A stretch of DNA of 7,042 bases from Marinobacterium sp. xm-d-530. Its GTDB lineage: Bacteria > Pseudomonadota > Gammaproteobacteria > Pseudomonadales > Balneatricaceae. Made by a program: the position numbers and the translations under genes. The notes beneath the pieces are model-generated. The model was not told where the DNA came from and ran no database searches. It saw only the letters and a program-made list of their open reading frames with translations. Numbering within the stretch: the stretch's first letter is position 1; each line of letters starts with the position of its first letter. The stretch is from contig CATEEE010000120.1 of the NCBI GenBank assembly GCA_949499045.1, positions 1 to 7,042 of the forward strand, given 5' to 3'. Shown piece by piece: positions 1-6,057 of the stretch.

Positions 1-1134
1 CACATCCACAATGTTGCGTGTGCCAACTTCAAAGCCTTGCGACGTCGCTTCGAGTGCTTTTTCACGCGACTCTAATGCTATTTTACGTGCTTCAACGGTT
101 TTAACGCTCGCCTCAATGTCTCGCAGTAGTTTACGGGTATCCGCTTTAACTGTTTTAACCTCACCCTCGTAAGCAAATAGAGCTTCTGTGTGTTTGTAGG
201 CGTATTTATCTTGGTTAGCAGATGTTTCAAAGCCACTAAAGATGGGAATGCTAAGCGTCAGTGATGTGTTGTAATCACCACGTGATTCATAAGCTGTGTC
301 ACCGCTCAGCGCATTGTATCGGAATGATAGGGTTGGTAAGTGCGCAGATGCATAGGCTTCTGCTTCATAACCGGCTGAAATTTCAGAGAGTTTCTTCAGG
401 CGAAGGGCGATATTCCCTGCTAAAGCTTTTTCTACCCACTCTGACTCAGAACCATCAGTAATCCCCTCGATAGGGTAGTTCGCTTTGACCTTTTTAAGGG
501 CTACCGAGTTTACACCGGTCATCTTCTCAAGTGAATCGAGTGCGCTCTCAACACCACTTTGTGCTGTAAACAGCGAAGCGCGAGCTTCATCATAAGAGGC
601 ACGGGCTTCAAGTACATCGGTAATCGCAATCAATCCCACTTCGAACTGTGCATTGACCTGATCTAGACGGCGTTTCAGTGCGCGTTCTTGAGCTTCAGCC
701 ACCTCTAGTCCATTTTTAGCCTTAAGAGCACCAAGGTAGGTTGAGATGAGGCGGAACATTAATCCTTGGTCTGCAGCTTCAATGGAGAGTTGCGTTATGT
801 CTGGCAGTTGATTGGCAGCTTTATAACCGTACCAAGCCGGCATACTGAAGAGGGTCTGGTCGACCGTTAATGTCATCCCATTCGTGGTTGTTGAGCTACC
901 GCTCGCATTTGATCTTGAACTAGTACCTGTCATACCAACCGTTGGATAAAGGTTAGACAATGCGATGTCATAACCAGTTTCTGTCGCCAGCGCCGATGCG
1001 CGACTCTCTTGGTATGAAGCGTCATTTTTTAGGGCGCTGTTATAAAGATCGGTCAAAACACCAGCCTGTGTTGACGCTGAAATCAGGGTGGCAATCGAAA
1101 GCGCAAGTGACTGCTTTGCAAAGCGAGCGTTCAT
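1..1134 (-). CDS. tolC: TolC-family outer membrane efflux protein, partial (C-terminus off the left edge)
   Basis: This gene encodes the outer-membrane channel of type I secretion and tripartite multidrug efflux systems, a trimer that spans the outer membrane and reaches through the periplasm. The frame is open from an ATG at 1134 to the left edge, giving 378 residues of a family usually about 430-490 long. Residues 1-24 form a signal peptide (basic start, hydrophobic core, likely cleavage after Thr-Gln-Ala). The two structural repeats typical of TolC are visible as FEVGLIAITDV (164-174) and FEVGTRNIVDV (368-378), matching the E. coli segments FNVGLVAITDV and YSVGTRTIVDV. The start is supported by an AGGA ribosome site six bases upstream. 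The gene has its own promoter and is cut off from the upstream aminotransferase by a terminator. No partner efflux gene is in view, so the exported substrate is unknown. Confidence 0.93.
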   Translation of the reverse strand, partial: MNARFAKQSLALSIATLISASTQAGVLTDLYNSALKNDASYQESRASALATETGYDIALSNLYPTVGMTGTSSRSNASGSSTTTNGMTLTVDQTLFSMPAWYGYKAANQLPDITQLSIEAADQGLMFRLISTYLGALKAKNGLEVAEAQERALKRRLDQVNAQFEVGLIAITDVLEARASYDEARASLFTAQSGVESALDSLEKMTGVNSVALKKVKANYPIEGITDGSESEWVEKALAGNIALRLKKLSEISAGYEAEAYASAHLPTLSFRYNALSGDTAYESRGDYNTSLTLSIPIFSGFETSANQDKYAYKHTEALFAYEGEVKTVKADTRKLLRDIEASVKTVEARKIALESREKALEATSQGFEVGTRNIVDV

Positions 1135-1174
1135 AAAAGATCCTATCAAATTCGTTAAATAGTCATTAAGAGCT

Positions 1175-1202
1175 ATATTAGCAACTTCTAAATTAATAAC
1201 AA
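1175..1202 (-). promoter_or_regulatory. Candidate sigma-70 promoter for the tolC homologue
   Basis: On the minus strand TTGTTA (1197-1202) and TAATAT (1175-1180) are separated by 16 bases. They lie about 40 bases before the tolC start and downstream of the aminotransferase terminator, which is where an independent promoter is needed. This is a consensus match only. Confidence 0.5.
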
Positions 1203-1214
1203 AGGTCTGAACAT

Positions 1215-1241
1215 AAAAAAACCGGGTACGAGATCCGGTTT
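1215..1241 (-). terminator. Rho-independent terminator of the aminotransferase gene
   Basis: Read on the minus strand, a perfect 7-bp stem AAACCGG/CCGGTTT (arms 1235-1241 and 1219-1225, 9-base loop) runs into a T tract ending at 1215. It starts about 22 bases after the aminotransferase stop codon, so it should end that transcript before tolC. Confidence 0.85.
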
Positions 1242-1263
1242 AGTGTAGTTCAGTTAGACCTAA

Positions 1264-2448
1264 TTAGGCGAGTGCTTTTGCGATTCGATCAATCGCATCG
1301 GCTAATACGTCTTTACTCGTCGCAAACGAAAGACGCATGTTGCCAGGGGCACCGAATGCTGAACCAGGCACCAGTGCAACACCCGCTTCTTGAAGGAGGT
1401 ATTCAGCCAGTTCAATATCATTGCTGATATCCGAGCGAGCATCGATCACGCCTTGGAAGCTTGGGAACGCGTAGAAGGTACCATCCGCTGGAATACACTC
1501 AACACCGTCGATTTTGTTCAGCTCGGAAACGACAAATTCATGGCGCTCTTTGAAGGCGACAACCATCTCTGCGACACAGCCCTGATCACCTTCAAGTGCA
1601 GCACGAGCCGCTTCTTGTGCAATCGAACAGGGGTTGGAGGTCGATTGAGACTGTACCTTTTTCATAGCACCGATCAGTTTGGCAGGACCCGCTGCATAAC
1701 CGATACGCCAACCCGTCATAGAGTAGGCCTTAGAGACACCGTTCAGAACAATTGTACGATCGTAAAGCTCAGGTGCTGCATTTAGGATGTTCACAAACGG
1801 TTGGTCATTGAAACGAATGTGCTCGTACATATCATCCGTTGCAATCAGAACATCAGGGTAAGCTTTGAGTACATCAGCTAGTGCCTTTAACTCTTCAAGC
1901 GTGTAAGCCACACCTGTTGGGTTTGAAGGGCTATTAATGACAACAAGGCGTGTTTTATCAGTTAGGGCGGCTTTCAATTGCTCGGCCGTCATCTTAAAAC
2001 GCTGCTCTTGGGTCGTAGGAACAATAACCGGTACACCATCAGACACCAAAACCATGTCAGGGTAAGATACCCAGTAAGGTGCTGGAATAACGACCTCATC
2101 ACCTTCATTGATCAGTGCCAGTGACAGGTTGAAAAAGCTCTGCTTACCACCTGATGAGACCAGAATCTGGTTTGGTTCGTATGAGAGTCCGTTGTCTTTT
2201 GAGAATTTCTCAATAATCGATTTCTTAAGCGCTGGTGTACCATCAACAGCGGTGTATTTGGTCATACCGTTGTTAATTGCTGAAATAGCAGCAGCTTTGA
2301 TGTGTTCAGGGGTATCAAAGTCAGGTTCACCTGCACCAAGGCCAATAATGTTTTGACCAGCAGCGCGAAGCTCAGCAGCACGGTTGGTGACAGCCAAGGT
2401 AGGTGACGGCTTAATGTTGTTGACGCGGTTAGAGAGTCGAACGTCCAA
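1264..2448 (-). CDS. aatA: Aspartate aminotransferase, PLP-dependent, fold type I subgroup Ib
   Basis: The enzyme interconverts aspartate plus 2-oxoglutarate with oxaloacetate plus glutamate in the cytoplasm; some subgroup Ib members also accept prephenate. From the start preferred here it is 394 residues, normal for the family. Visible motifs are KPSPTLAV near the N-terminus (13-20), GAGEPDFDTP (38-47), NPTG (176-179), the cofactor-binding DDMYEH (205-210), the PLP Schiff-base lysine in SKAYSMTGWRIGY (K240), and MRLSFA with the substrate-carboxylate arginine R372. The frame stays open to a GTG at 2502, but that codon abuts the -10 box of the gene's own promoter and the extra 18 residues do not look like the family. 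The TTG at 2448 has a GAGGA ribosome site eight bases upstream and begins where the conserved N-terminus begins. The gene is divergent from uvrB and followed by its own terminator. Confidence 0.93.
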   Translation of the reverse strand: MDVRLSNRVNNIKPSPTLAVTNRAAELRAAGQNIIGLGAGEPDFDTPEHIKAAAISAINNGMTKYTAVDGTPALKKSIIEKFSKDNGLSYEPNQILVSSGGKQSFFNLSLALINEGDEVVIPAPYWVSYPDMVLVSDGVPVIVPTTQEQRFKMTAEQLKAALTDKTRLVVINSPSNPTGVAYTLEELKALADVLKAYPDVLIATDDMYEHIRFNDQPFVNILNAAPELYDRTIVLNGVSKAYSMTGWRIGYAAGPAKLIGAMKKVQSQSTSNPCSIAQEAARAALEGDQGCVAEMVVAFKERHEFVVSELNKIDGVECIPADGTFYAFPSFQGVIDARSDISNDIELAEYLLQEAGVALVPGSAFGAPGNMRLSFATSKDVLADAIDRIAKALA

Positions 2449-2502
2449 TCGAAATATCCTCAAAAAACGAAATGTTCGTGTGGCTTTTATAAAGCGTTGC
2501 AC

Positions 2503-2531
2503 ATTATATAGGAGTTTGAGTTCCGTTATAA
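2503..2531 (-). promoter_or_regulatory. Promoter of the aspartate aminotransferase gene
   Basis: On the minus strand a perfect TATAAT (2503-2508) lies 17 bases from a weak -35, TTATAA (2526-2531). Transcription would start near 2496, giving a leader of roughly 48 bases before the TTG codon at 2448. The GTG at 2502 would then lie outside the transcript. The site overlaps the oppositely directed uvrB promoter almost completely. Confidence 0.6.
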
Positions 2532-2532
2532 T
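2504..2532 (+). promoter_or_regulatory. Promoter of uvrB
   Basis: A perfect TATAAT at 2527-2532 has a weak -35, TTATAT, at 2504-2509 (17-base spacer). The start point would be near 2539, about 44 bases before the uvrB ATG. No LexA box of the CTGT-N8-ACAG type is visible between the two genes, so SOS control is not supported here, unlike E. coli uvrB. Confidence 0.58.
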
Positions 2533-2582
2533 CCCCTGAAACCCTTATAACTCTGCGTTTTTTAATATTTTAGGTCTGATGA

Positions 2583-4613
2583 ATGAAAACCCCGTTTAAA
2601 GTCTCATCCAAATTTGAACCTGCAGGTGATCAGCCGACGGCGATTGCTGGCTTAGTGGATGGCTTGGAGTCCGGTCTTGCGTCACAAACGCTGCTGGGTG
2701 TCACCGGGTCAGGCAAGACCTTTACCGTTGCCAATGTGATTGCTGAAGTCCAACGGCCGACTATTATATTGGCACACAATAAAACCTTAGCGGCTCAACT
2801 ATACGGTGAGTTTAAGGAGTTTTTCCCAAACAACTCGGTTGAGTATTTTGTCTCCTACTACGACTACTACCAACCAGAAGCCTATGTACCATCTTCCGAT
2901 ACGTTCATCGAGAAAGATGCATCGGTTAATGATCACATTGAACAGATGCGACTCTCGGCGACTAAGGCGTTGTTGGAGCGAGACGATGCCATCATCGTAG
3001 CGACCGTCTCGGCTATTTACGGCTTGGGTGATCCTAAATCCTATTTGGCGATGATGCTCCACCTTGATCGAGGTGATCGAATTGATCAGCGTGGTTTGTT
3101 GCGTCGGCTGGCGGAACTTCAGTACACACGAAACGACATCGATCTGCATCGAGGTACCTATCGCGTTAGAGGGGATGTGATCGATATCTACCCTGCAGAA
3201 TCGGATCGAGATGCGCTTCGCATTGAGTTGTTTGACGATGAGATTGAGGAGCTGGCTTGGTTTGACCCTTTAACTGGAGAGGTGTTGCGTCGAGTGCCGC
3301 GTGCAACAGTCTATCCTAAAACTCACTATGTCACTCCCCGTGAGACGCTGCTTGAGGCCGTTGAGCATATCAAAGAGGAGTTACGAGAGAGGCTCAAACA
3401 ACTTCGCGACAACAATAAATTGGTTGAGGCACAGCGACTAGAGCAGCGAACGCTCTATGATATTGAGATGATTCTTGAGCTAGGTTACTGCTCTGGCATT
3501 GAAAACTACTCACGTTACCTGTCTGGTAAGCCGGCCGGAGCGCCACCGCCGACCTTGTTCGAGTATCTGCCAGATAATGCGCTGTTAGTCATCGATGAAT
3601 CGCATGTGACGGTGCCGCAATTGGGTGCTATGTACCGTGGTGACCGCTCACGAAAAGAGACACTTGTCGAGTATGGGTTCCGTTTGCCATCTGCGCTGGA
3701 CAACCGTCCACTTAAGTTTGAAGAGTGGGAGCAACTGGCGCCCCAAATGATTTTTGTCTCTGCAACGCCCAGTAAATATGAAGCGGCCAACGCTCAATCG
3801 ATTGTCGAACAGGTGGTGAGGCCAACAGGCTTAGTTGATCCTATTGTAGAAGTGAGACCGGCTCAGACGCAGGTTGATGATCTGCTTGGTGAGGTGCGTA
3901 AAACCGCTTCAAAAGGCGAGCGTGTGATTGTGACCGTGTTGACCAAACGCATGGCTGAAGATTTGACGGAGTACCTTGCCGAGCATGATGTTAAGGTCCG
4001 TTATCTGCACTCAGATATCGACACCGTTGAGCGGGTCGAGATTATCCGAGATCTGCGCATAGGGGAGTTTGATGTCCTGGTAGGCATCAACTTGCTCCGT
4101 GAAGGTATCGATATGCCCGAGGTCTCGTTGGTGACGATTCTTGATGCTGATAAAGAGGGTTTCTTACGATCGGATACCTCAATGATTCAGACCATCGGTC
4201 GTGCAGCACGAAACGTGAATGGTCGAGCGATTCTCTACGCTGATCGAATAACCGGTTCGATGCAGCGGGCAATGGATGAAACGGCACGTCGTCGTGAGAA
4301 GCAGATTGCCTTTAACGAAGAGCATGGCATTACCCCTAAAGGAATTAAGAAGTCCGTTGCTGACATCATGGAAGGTGCAACCATTCCCGGTAAAAAGGTG
4401 GGCAATAAATCAGCTCGTAAAGCGGCTGAACCGACTCCTGAATACCATCTGTCTGCCAAAGCAATGTCGCCCAAAGAGCTCTCTAAAGCGTTGTCGACAC
4501 TGGAAGATAAAATGTATGAAGCTGCCAAGAACTTGGAGTTTGAAAAAGCAGCGCAGTTGCGTGATCAATTAGAGCAGTTGAAGCACTCAGCAATCGATAC
4601 AGGTCAGGAATAG
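2583..4613 (+). CDS. uvrB: Excinuclease ABC subunit B (UvrB)
   Basis: UvrB is the damage-verifying, helicase-like subunit of nucleotide excision repair. It is loaded by UvrA, inserts a beta-hairpin between the DNA strands, and recruits UvrC for incision and UvrD for removal. The 676 residues match the 673 of E. coli. In order: Walker A GVTGSGKT (39-46); the aromatic-rich beta-hairpin region with SYYDYYQPEAYVP (91-103); Walker B in VIDESH (336-341); the C-terminal helicase lobe with SATP (393-396), GINLLREGIDMPEVSL (501-516) and the motif VI segment QTIGRAARN (536-544); and a C-terminal UVR domain (about 632-667), the coiled-coil hairpin that binds UvrC. The ATG at 2583 has an AGG ribosome site eight bases upstream. 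An ATG four bases earlier is in another frame. No defects are seen. The gene stands alone between a divergent and a convergent neighbour. Confidence 0.98.
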   Translation: MKTPFKVSSKFEPAGDQPTAIAGLVDGLESGLASQTLLGVTGSGKTFTVANVIAEVQRPTIILAHNKTLAAQLYGEFKEFFPNNSVEYFVSYYDYYQPEAYVPSSDTFIEKDASVNDHIEQMRLSATKALLERDDAIIVATVSAIYGLGDPKSYLAMMLHLDRGDRIDQRGLLRRLAELQYTRNDIDLHRGTYRVRGDVIDIYPAESDRDALRIELFDDEIEELAWFDPLTGEVLRRVPRATVYPKTHYVTPRETLLEAVEHIKEELRERLKQLRDNNKLVEAQRLEQRTLYDIEMILELGYCSGIENYSRYLSGKPAGAPPPTLFEYLPDNALLVIDESHVTVPQLGAMYRGDRSRKETLVEYGFRLPSALDNRPLKFEEWEQLAPQMIFVSATPSKYEAANAQSIVEQVVRPTGLVDPIVEVRPAQTQVDDLLGEVRKTASKGERVIVTVLTKRMAEDLTEYLAEHDVKVRYLHSDIDTVERVEIIRDLRIGEFDVLVGINLLREGIDMPEVSLVTILDADKEGFLRSDTSMIQTIGRAARNVNGRAILYADRITGSMQRAMDETARRREKQIAFNEEHGITPKGIKKSVADIMEGATIPGKKVGNKSARKAAEPTPEYHLSAKAMSPKELSKALSTLEDKMYEAAKNLEFEKAAQLRDQLEQLKHSAIDTGQE

Positions 4614-4640
4614 TCTCTAAATTGCTGACGCGATATCTCT

Positions 4641-4666
4641 GTGGGAGCGGTCTTATAAAGGCCGCT
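4641..4666. repeat. REP-like hairpin downstream of uvrB
   Basis: GTGGG is followed by a 7-bp hairpin: AGCGGTC (4646-4652), a 7-base loop, and GGCCGCT (4660-4666), with one G-U pair. A GTGG/GTAG head plus a GC-rich hairpin starting GGAGCGG is the layout of REP elements common in Pseudomonas and other gammaproteobacteria. No T tract follows, so it is a poor terminator by itself. A single copy cannot prove a REP family. Confidence 0.4.
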
Positions 4667-4712
4667 ATAAATCATCGTCTCATCATCGATAAGACTCCAA
4701 CAAATGAGTAAT

Positions 4713-4738
4713 AAAAAACCCCGCAAAAGCGAGGTTTT
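4713..4738 (-). terminator. Rho-independent terminator of the dioxygenase gene, possibly shared with uvrB
   Basis: On the minus strand a 10-bp stem (arms 4729-4738 and 4715-4724, 4-base loop) is followed by six T residues. One pair is U-G on the minus RNA but an A-C mismatch on the plus RNA, and the T tract is longer on the minus side. It therefore mainly serves the dioxygenase gene, 17 bases past its stop, but could also stop uvrB transcripts weakly. Confidence 0.85.
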
Positions 4739-4755
4739 CGTGACAAAGTTAATGA

Positions 4756-5727
4756 CTATCGCTTAGCGATACCCTCTTTACCAGGGAAGTCAGGTGCGCA
4801 CTCACGCGCGTTTGGCATTTTCAGCCATAGGCGGTATAGATGGCGCTTACGTTCATCTTCTTCGTAATCTTCAAAGCCGGTGCGTGAGTGGAAAATGGTG
4901 TAGTTGTTACAGAACTGAATATCACCTGGCTCCATCATCATGTCCAGACGAATATCGGGATCATTCAGAATAGAATCAACCAGATCGAAAGCCTCTACTT
5001 CTACAGGTGATAGTGGCAGGCCAGCCTTTTCTTGAGCAATTTCGATGTACTGGCGAAGATGCATCGCACTCAGCTTACCTTTGTGGTAGCTGAAAATGGG
5101 TACAGGGCCAGCATCACCGTTGTTGATGTGTTCCATTAGGAAGTGACGGTGCAGTAGGCCGAGGTATTCCGTATGTTTCTCTAGGATTTCATTAAACAGC
5201 GTGATCGCACTGGATAGACTGCTTAAACCACCTGATTTGGCTTTTCTAAGAGAGAGTAGGCCGACAACATCAGACAGATCTGCATGGTATGGCAGATACT
5301 CATTGGTCTCATACACTCGAACCGTCTTCGGGTCTTTGGCACCAACGTCTTTAACGTGACCCAGCATATCTCCCTTAATGTTCTGTGAAACAGGAGTGCC
5401 CATGTGAAGACCCAGACCATAATAGATGATTGCTATCTCTTCGTCGGTGTAGCGCTCAATAGGTAGACCGCGAATTAGAATAAATCCTTTTCCGTCTTCT
5501 AGCTCGCTGTTAAAGTAGTTAATCTCATCAGCAAGTTCTGTAATCGGAAAGTCATCTTTCGTAAAGTTGGGCGTTGTTAGGCCTTTGGCTTTTACTGCAG
5601 CCAAGCCTTTTTCGAGAATGGCAATTGATTCATTTGACCAGTGGTAGATCCAAGAACCATCATCCTTAATATCTTTGCCTTTCCATGCTGATGGGCCTTC
5701 AAATTTCTCTTTAAGAATGACGGACAT
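4756..5727 (-). CDS. TauD/TfdA-type Fe(II)/2-oxoglutarate-dependent dioxygenase, substrate unknown
   Basis: The 323-residue product is a cytoplasmic non-haem iron oxygenase of the TauD/TfdA fold. Family members couple decarboxylation of 2-oxoglutarate to hydroxylation of a small substrate. The iron ligands appear as the HxD pair H148/D150 in PYHADLSD and the distal H280 in TIFHSRTGF. R295 and R299 in RHLYR correspond in spacing to the 2-oxoglutarate arginines of TauD (RxxxR, the second 15-19 residues past the distal His). GFILIRGLP (81-89) is the usual N-terminal strand motif. There is no signal peptide. The ATG at 5727 has a strong AGGAG ribosome site. No transporter or tauABC-like gene is adjacent, so taurine or any other substrate cannot be assigned; sulfonate, carnitine-like or amino-acid hydroxylation are all possible. 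It lies outside the island boundary and so is backbone. Confidence 0.88.
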   Translation of the reverse strand: MSVILKEKFEGPSAWKGKDIKDDGSWIYHWSNESIAILEKGLAAVKAKGLTTPNFTKDDFPITELADEINYFNSELEDGKGFILIRGLPIERYTDEEIAIIYYGLGLHMGTPVSQNIKGDMLGHVKDVGAKDPKTVRVYETNEYLPYHADLSDVVGLLSLRKAKSGGLSSLSSAITLFNEILEKHTEYLGLLHRHFLMEHINNGDAGPVPIFSYHKGKLSAMHLRQYIEIAQEKAGLPLSPVEVEAFDLVDSILNDPDIRLDMMMEPGDIQFCNNYTIFHSRTGFEDYEEDERKRHLYRLWLKMPNARECAPDFPGKEGIAKR

Positions 5728-5774
5728 TCTTCACTCCTATCTATGGACTAACATTAATTATTGTGTGTGATAAA

Positions 5775-5802
5775 ATTCTATTATGATTGTTTGAGTGTAC
5801 AA
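5775..5802 (-). promoter_or_regulatory. Candidate promoter of the dioxygenase gene
   Basis: On the minus strand TTGTAC (5797-5802) and TAGAAT (5775-5780) are separated by 16 bases, about 48 bases before the start codon. The -10 is good and the -35 weak, which would suit an activated or regulated promoter. Confidence 0.38.
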
Positions 5803-5806
5803 CAAT
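5786..5806. promoter_or_regulatory. Operator-like inverted repeat upstream of the dioxygenase gene
   Basis: ATTGTT (5786-5791) and AACAAT (5801-5806) form perfect 6-bp arms around a 9-base spacer. The repeat covers the proposed -35 box and most of the spacer of the dioxygenase promoter, a position suited to a dimeric repressor. The cognate regulator is not in this window. Confidence 0.35.
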
Positions 5807-5843
5807 ATTCGACTTTTGTATGGGGTTGGAGGAGGGGAGAACT

Positions 5844-5866
5844 AAAAAGCCCCGCAGTTGCGAGGC
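5844..5866 (-). terminator. Terminator in repeat copy 1
   Basis: Read on the minus strand, GCCTCGC, a 4-base loop and GCGGGGC form a 7-bp stem with one U-G pair (arms 5860-5866 and 5849-5855), followed by five T residues (5844-5848). It lies nine bases after the CCA of the tRNA remnant at 5875-5894. Confidence 0.8.
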
Positions 5867-5874
5867 TTAATGTT

Positions 5875-5894
5875 TGGTACGACCGAGTGGATTC
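5875..5894 (-). pseudogene. tRNA 3'-terminal remnant (last 20 bases, CCA included)
   Basis: The minus strand reads GAATCCACTCGGTCGTACCA, identical to the 3' end of the tRNA-Val half at 6038-6082. It covers part of the T-loop, the 3' T-stem strand, the 3' acceptor strand, the discriminator base and CCA. No D-arm, anticodon arm or 5' acceptor strand precedes it, so it cannot be a tRNA. A terminator follows, as for the other copy. Confidence 0.85.
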
Positions 5895-5984
5895 ATTCGC
5901 GCCATCCTTGGCGCTCACCCTTCGGGCAGCATAGCTGTGCAAAATTACAATCCTGTAATTTTGTCGAACCATCTTCGATGATTC
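5895..5984 (-). other. Structured spacer: series of short hairpins between the two tRNA-end copies
   Basis: This stretch is almost entirely inverted repeats. They are GCGCCA/TGGCGC (5899-5914, 4-base loop); CCC/GGG (5918-5926); CAGC/GCTG (5927-5937); a perfect 10-bp stem with 4-base loop (5940-5963); and an 8-bp stem with 3-base loop (5966-5984). The last is fully paired only in a minus-strand RNA, where its single mismatch becomes G-U. On the minus strand GGTTCGA occurs at 5965-5971, and the T-loop remnant GAATCC resumes at 5894. The 71 bases between the T-loop halves (5895-5965) could therefore be an insertion into a T-loop. No protein is encoded. A small RNA processed from the tRNA transcript is possible but unproven. 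Confidence 0.5.
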
Positions 5985-6005
5985 TCATCCAGTCTTAACA
6001 CAAAC

Positions 6006-6029
6006 AAAAAAGCCCCGCAGACGCGAGGC
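6006..6029 (-). terminator. Terminator following the tRNA-Val 3' half (repeat copy 2)
   Basis: On the minus strand a 7-bp stem GCCTCGC/GCGGGGC (arms 6023-6029 and 6012-6018, 4-base loop) leads into six T residues (6006-6011). It lies just after the CCA at 6038 and is probably the native terminator of the original tRNA gene. Confidence 0.82.
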
Positions 6030-6057
6030 TTAATGTTTGGTACGACCGAGTGGATTC
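6007..6057 (-). repeat. Direct repeat copy 2: terminator plus tRNA 3' end
   Basis: This is the partner of 5844-5894 (49 of 51 positions identical, 163-bp offset). Here the tRNA sequence continues without interruption through the T-loop into the T-stem, variable region and anticodon arm, so this copy is the parental one. Confidence 0.92.

Larger units (their letters stand above)
5844..5894 (-). repeat. Direct repeat copy 1: terminator plus tRNA 3' end
   Basis: These 51 bp recur at 6007-6057, offset by 163 bp, with only two mismatches, both in the terminator loop. The block comprises the last 20 bases of a tRNA (T-loop to CCA), a 9-base linker and a terminator. Copy 1 departs from copy 2 inside the T-loop, at 5895. 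Confidence 0.92.

Noticed and set aside
2446..2502. N-terminal extension of the aminotransferase from a GTG at 2502
   Set aside because: The GTG touches the -10 box, so it should not be transcribed, and the extension is unlike family members.
2533..2582. LexA/SOS box before uvrB
   Set aside because: No CTGT-N8-ACAG or near match is visible; CTG triplets present lack a matching CAG partner at the right distance.
2799..3149. Antisense and other-frame open frames inside uvrB and the aminotransferase gene
   Set aside because: They are shadows of strongly conserved genes and show no family motifs or ribosome sites.
4756..5727. Dioxygenase as cargo of the genomic island
   Set aside because: It lies on the outer side of the tRNA remnant and its terminator, and its base composition resembles the backbone, not the AT-rich integrase region.
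5781..5972. 63-codon open frame on the minus strand over the tRNA-end repeat
   Set aside because: It runs through a terminator, a tRNA remnant and several hairpins, lacks a convincing ribosome site and looks like no protein family. Structure explains this stretch better than coding.
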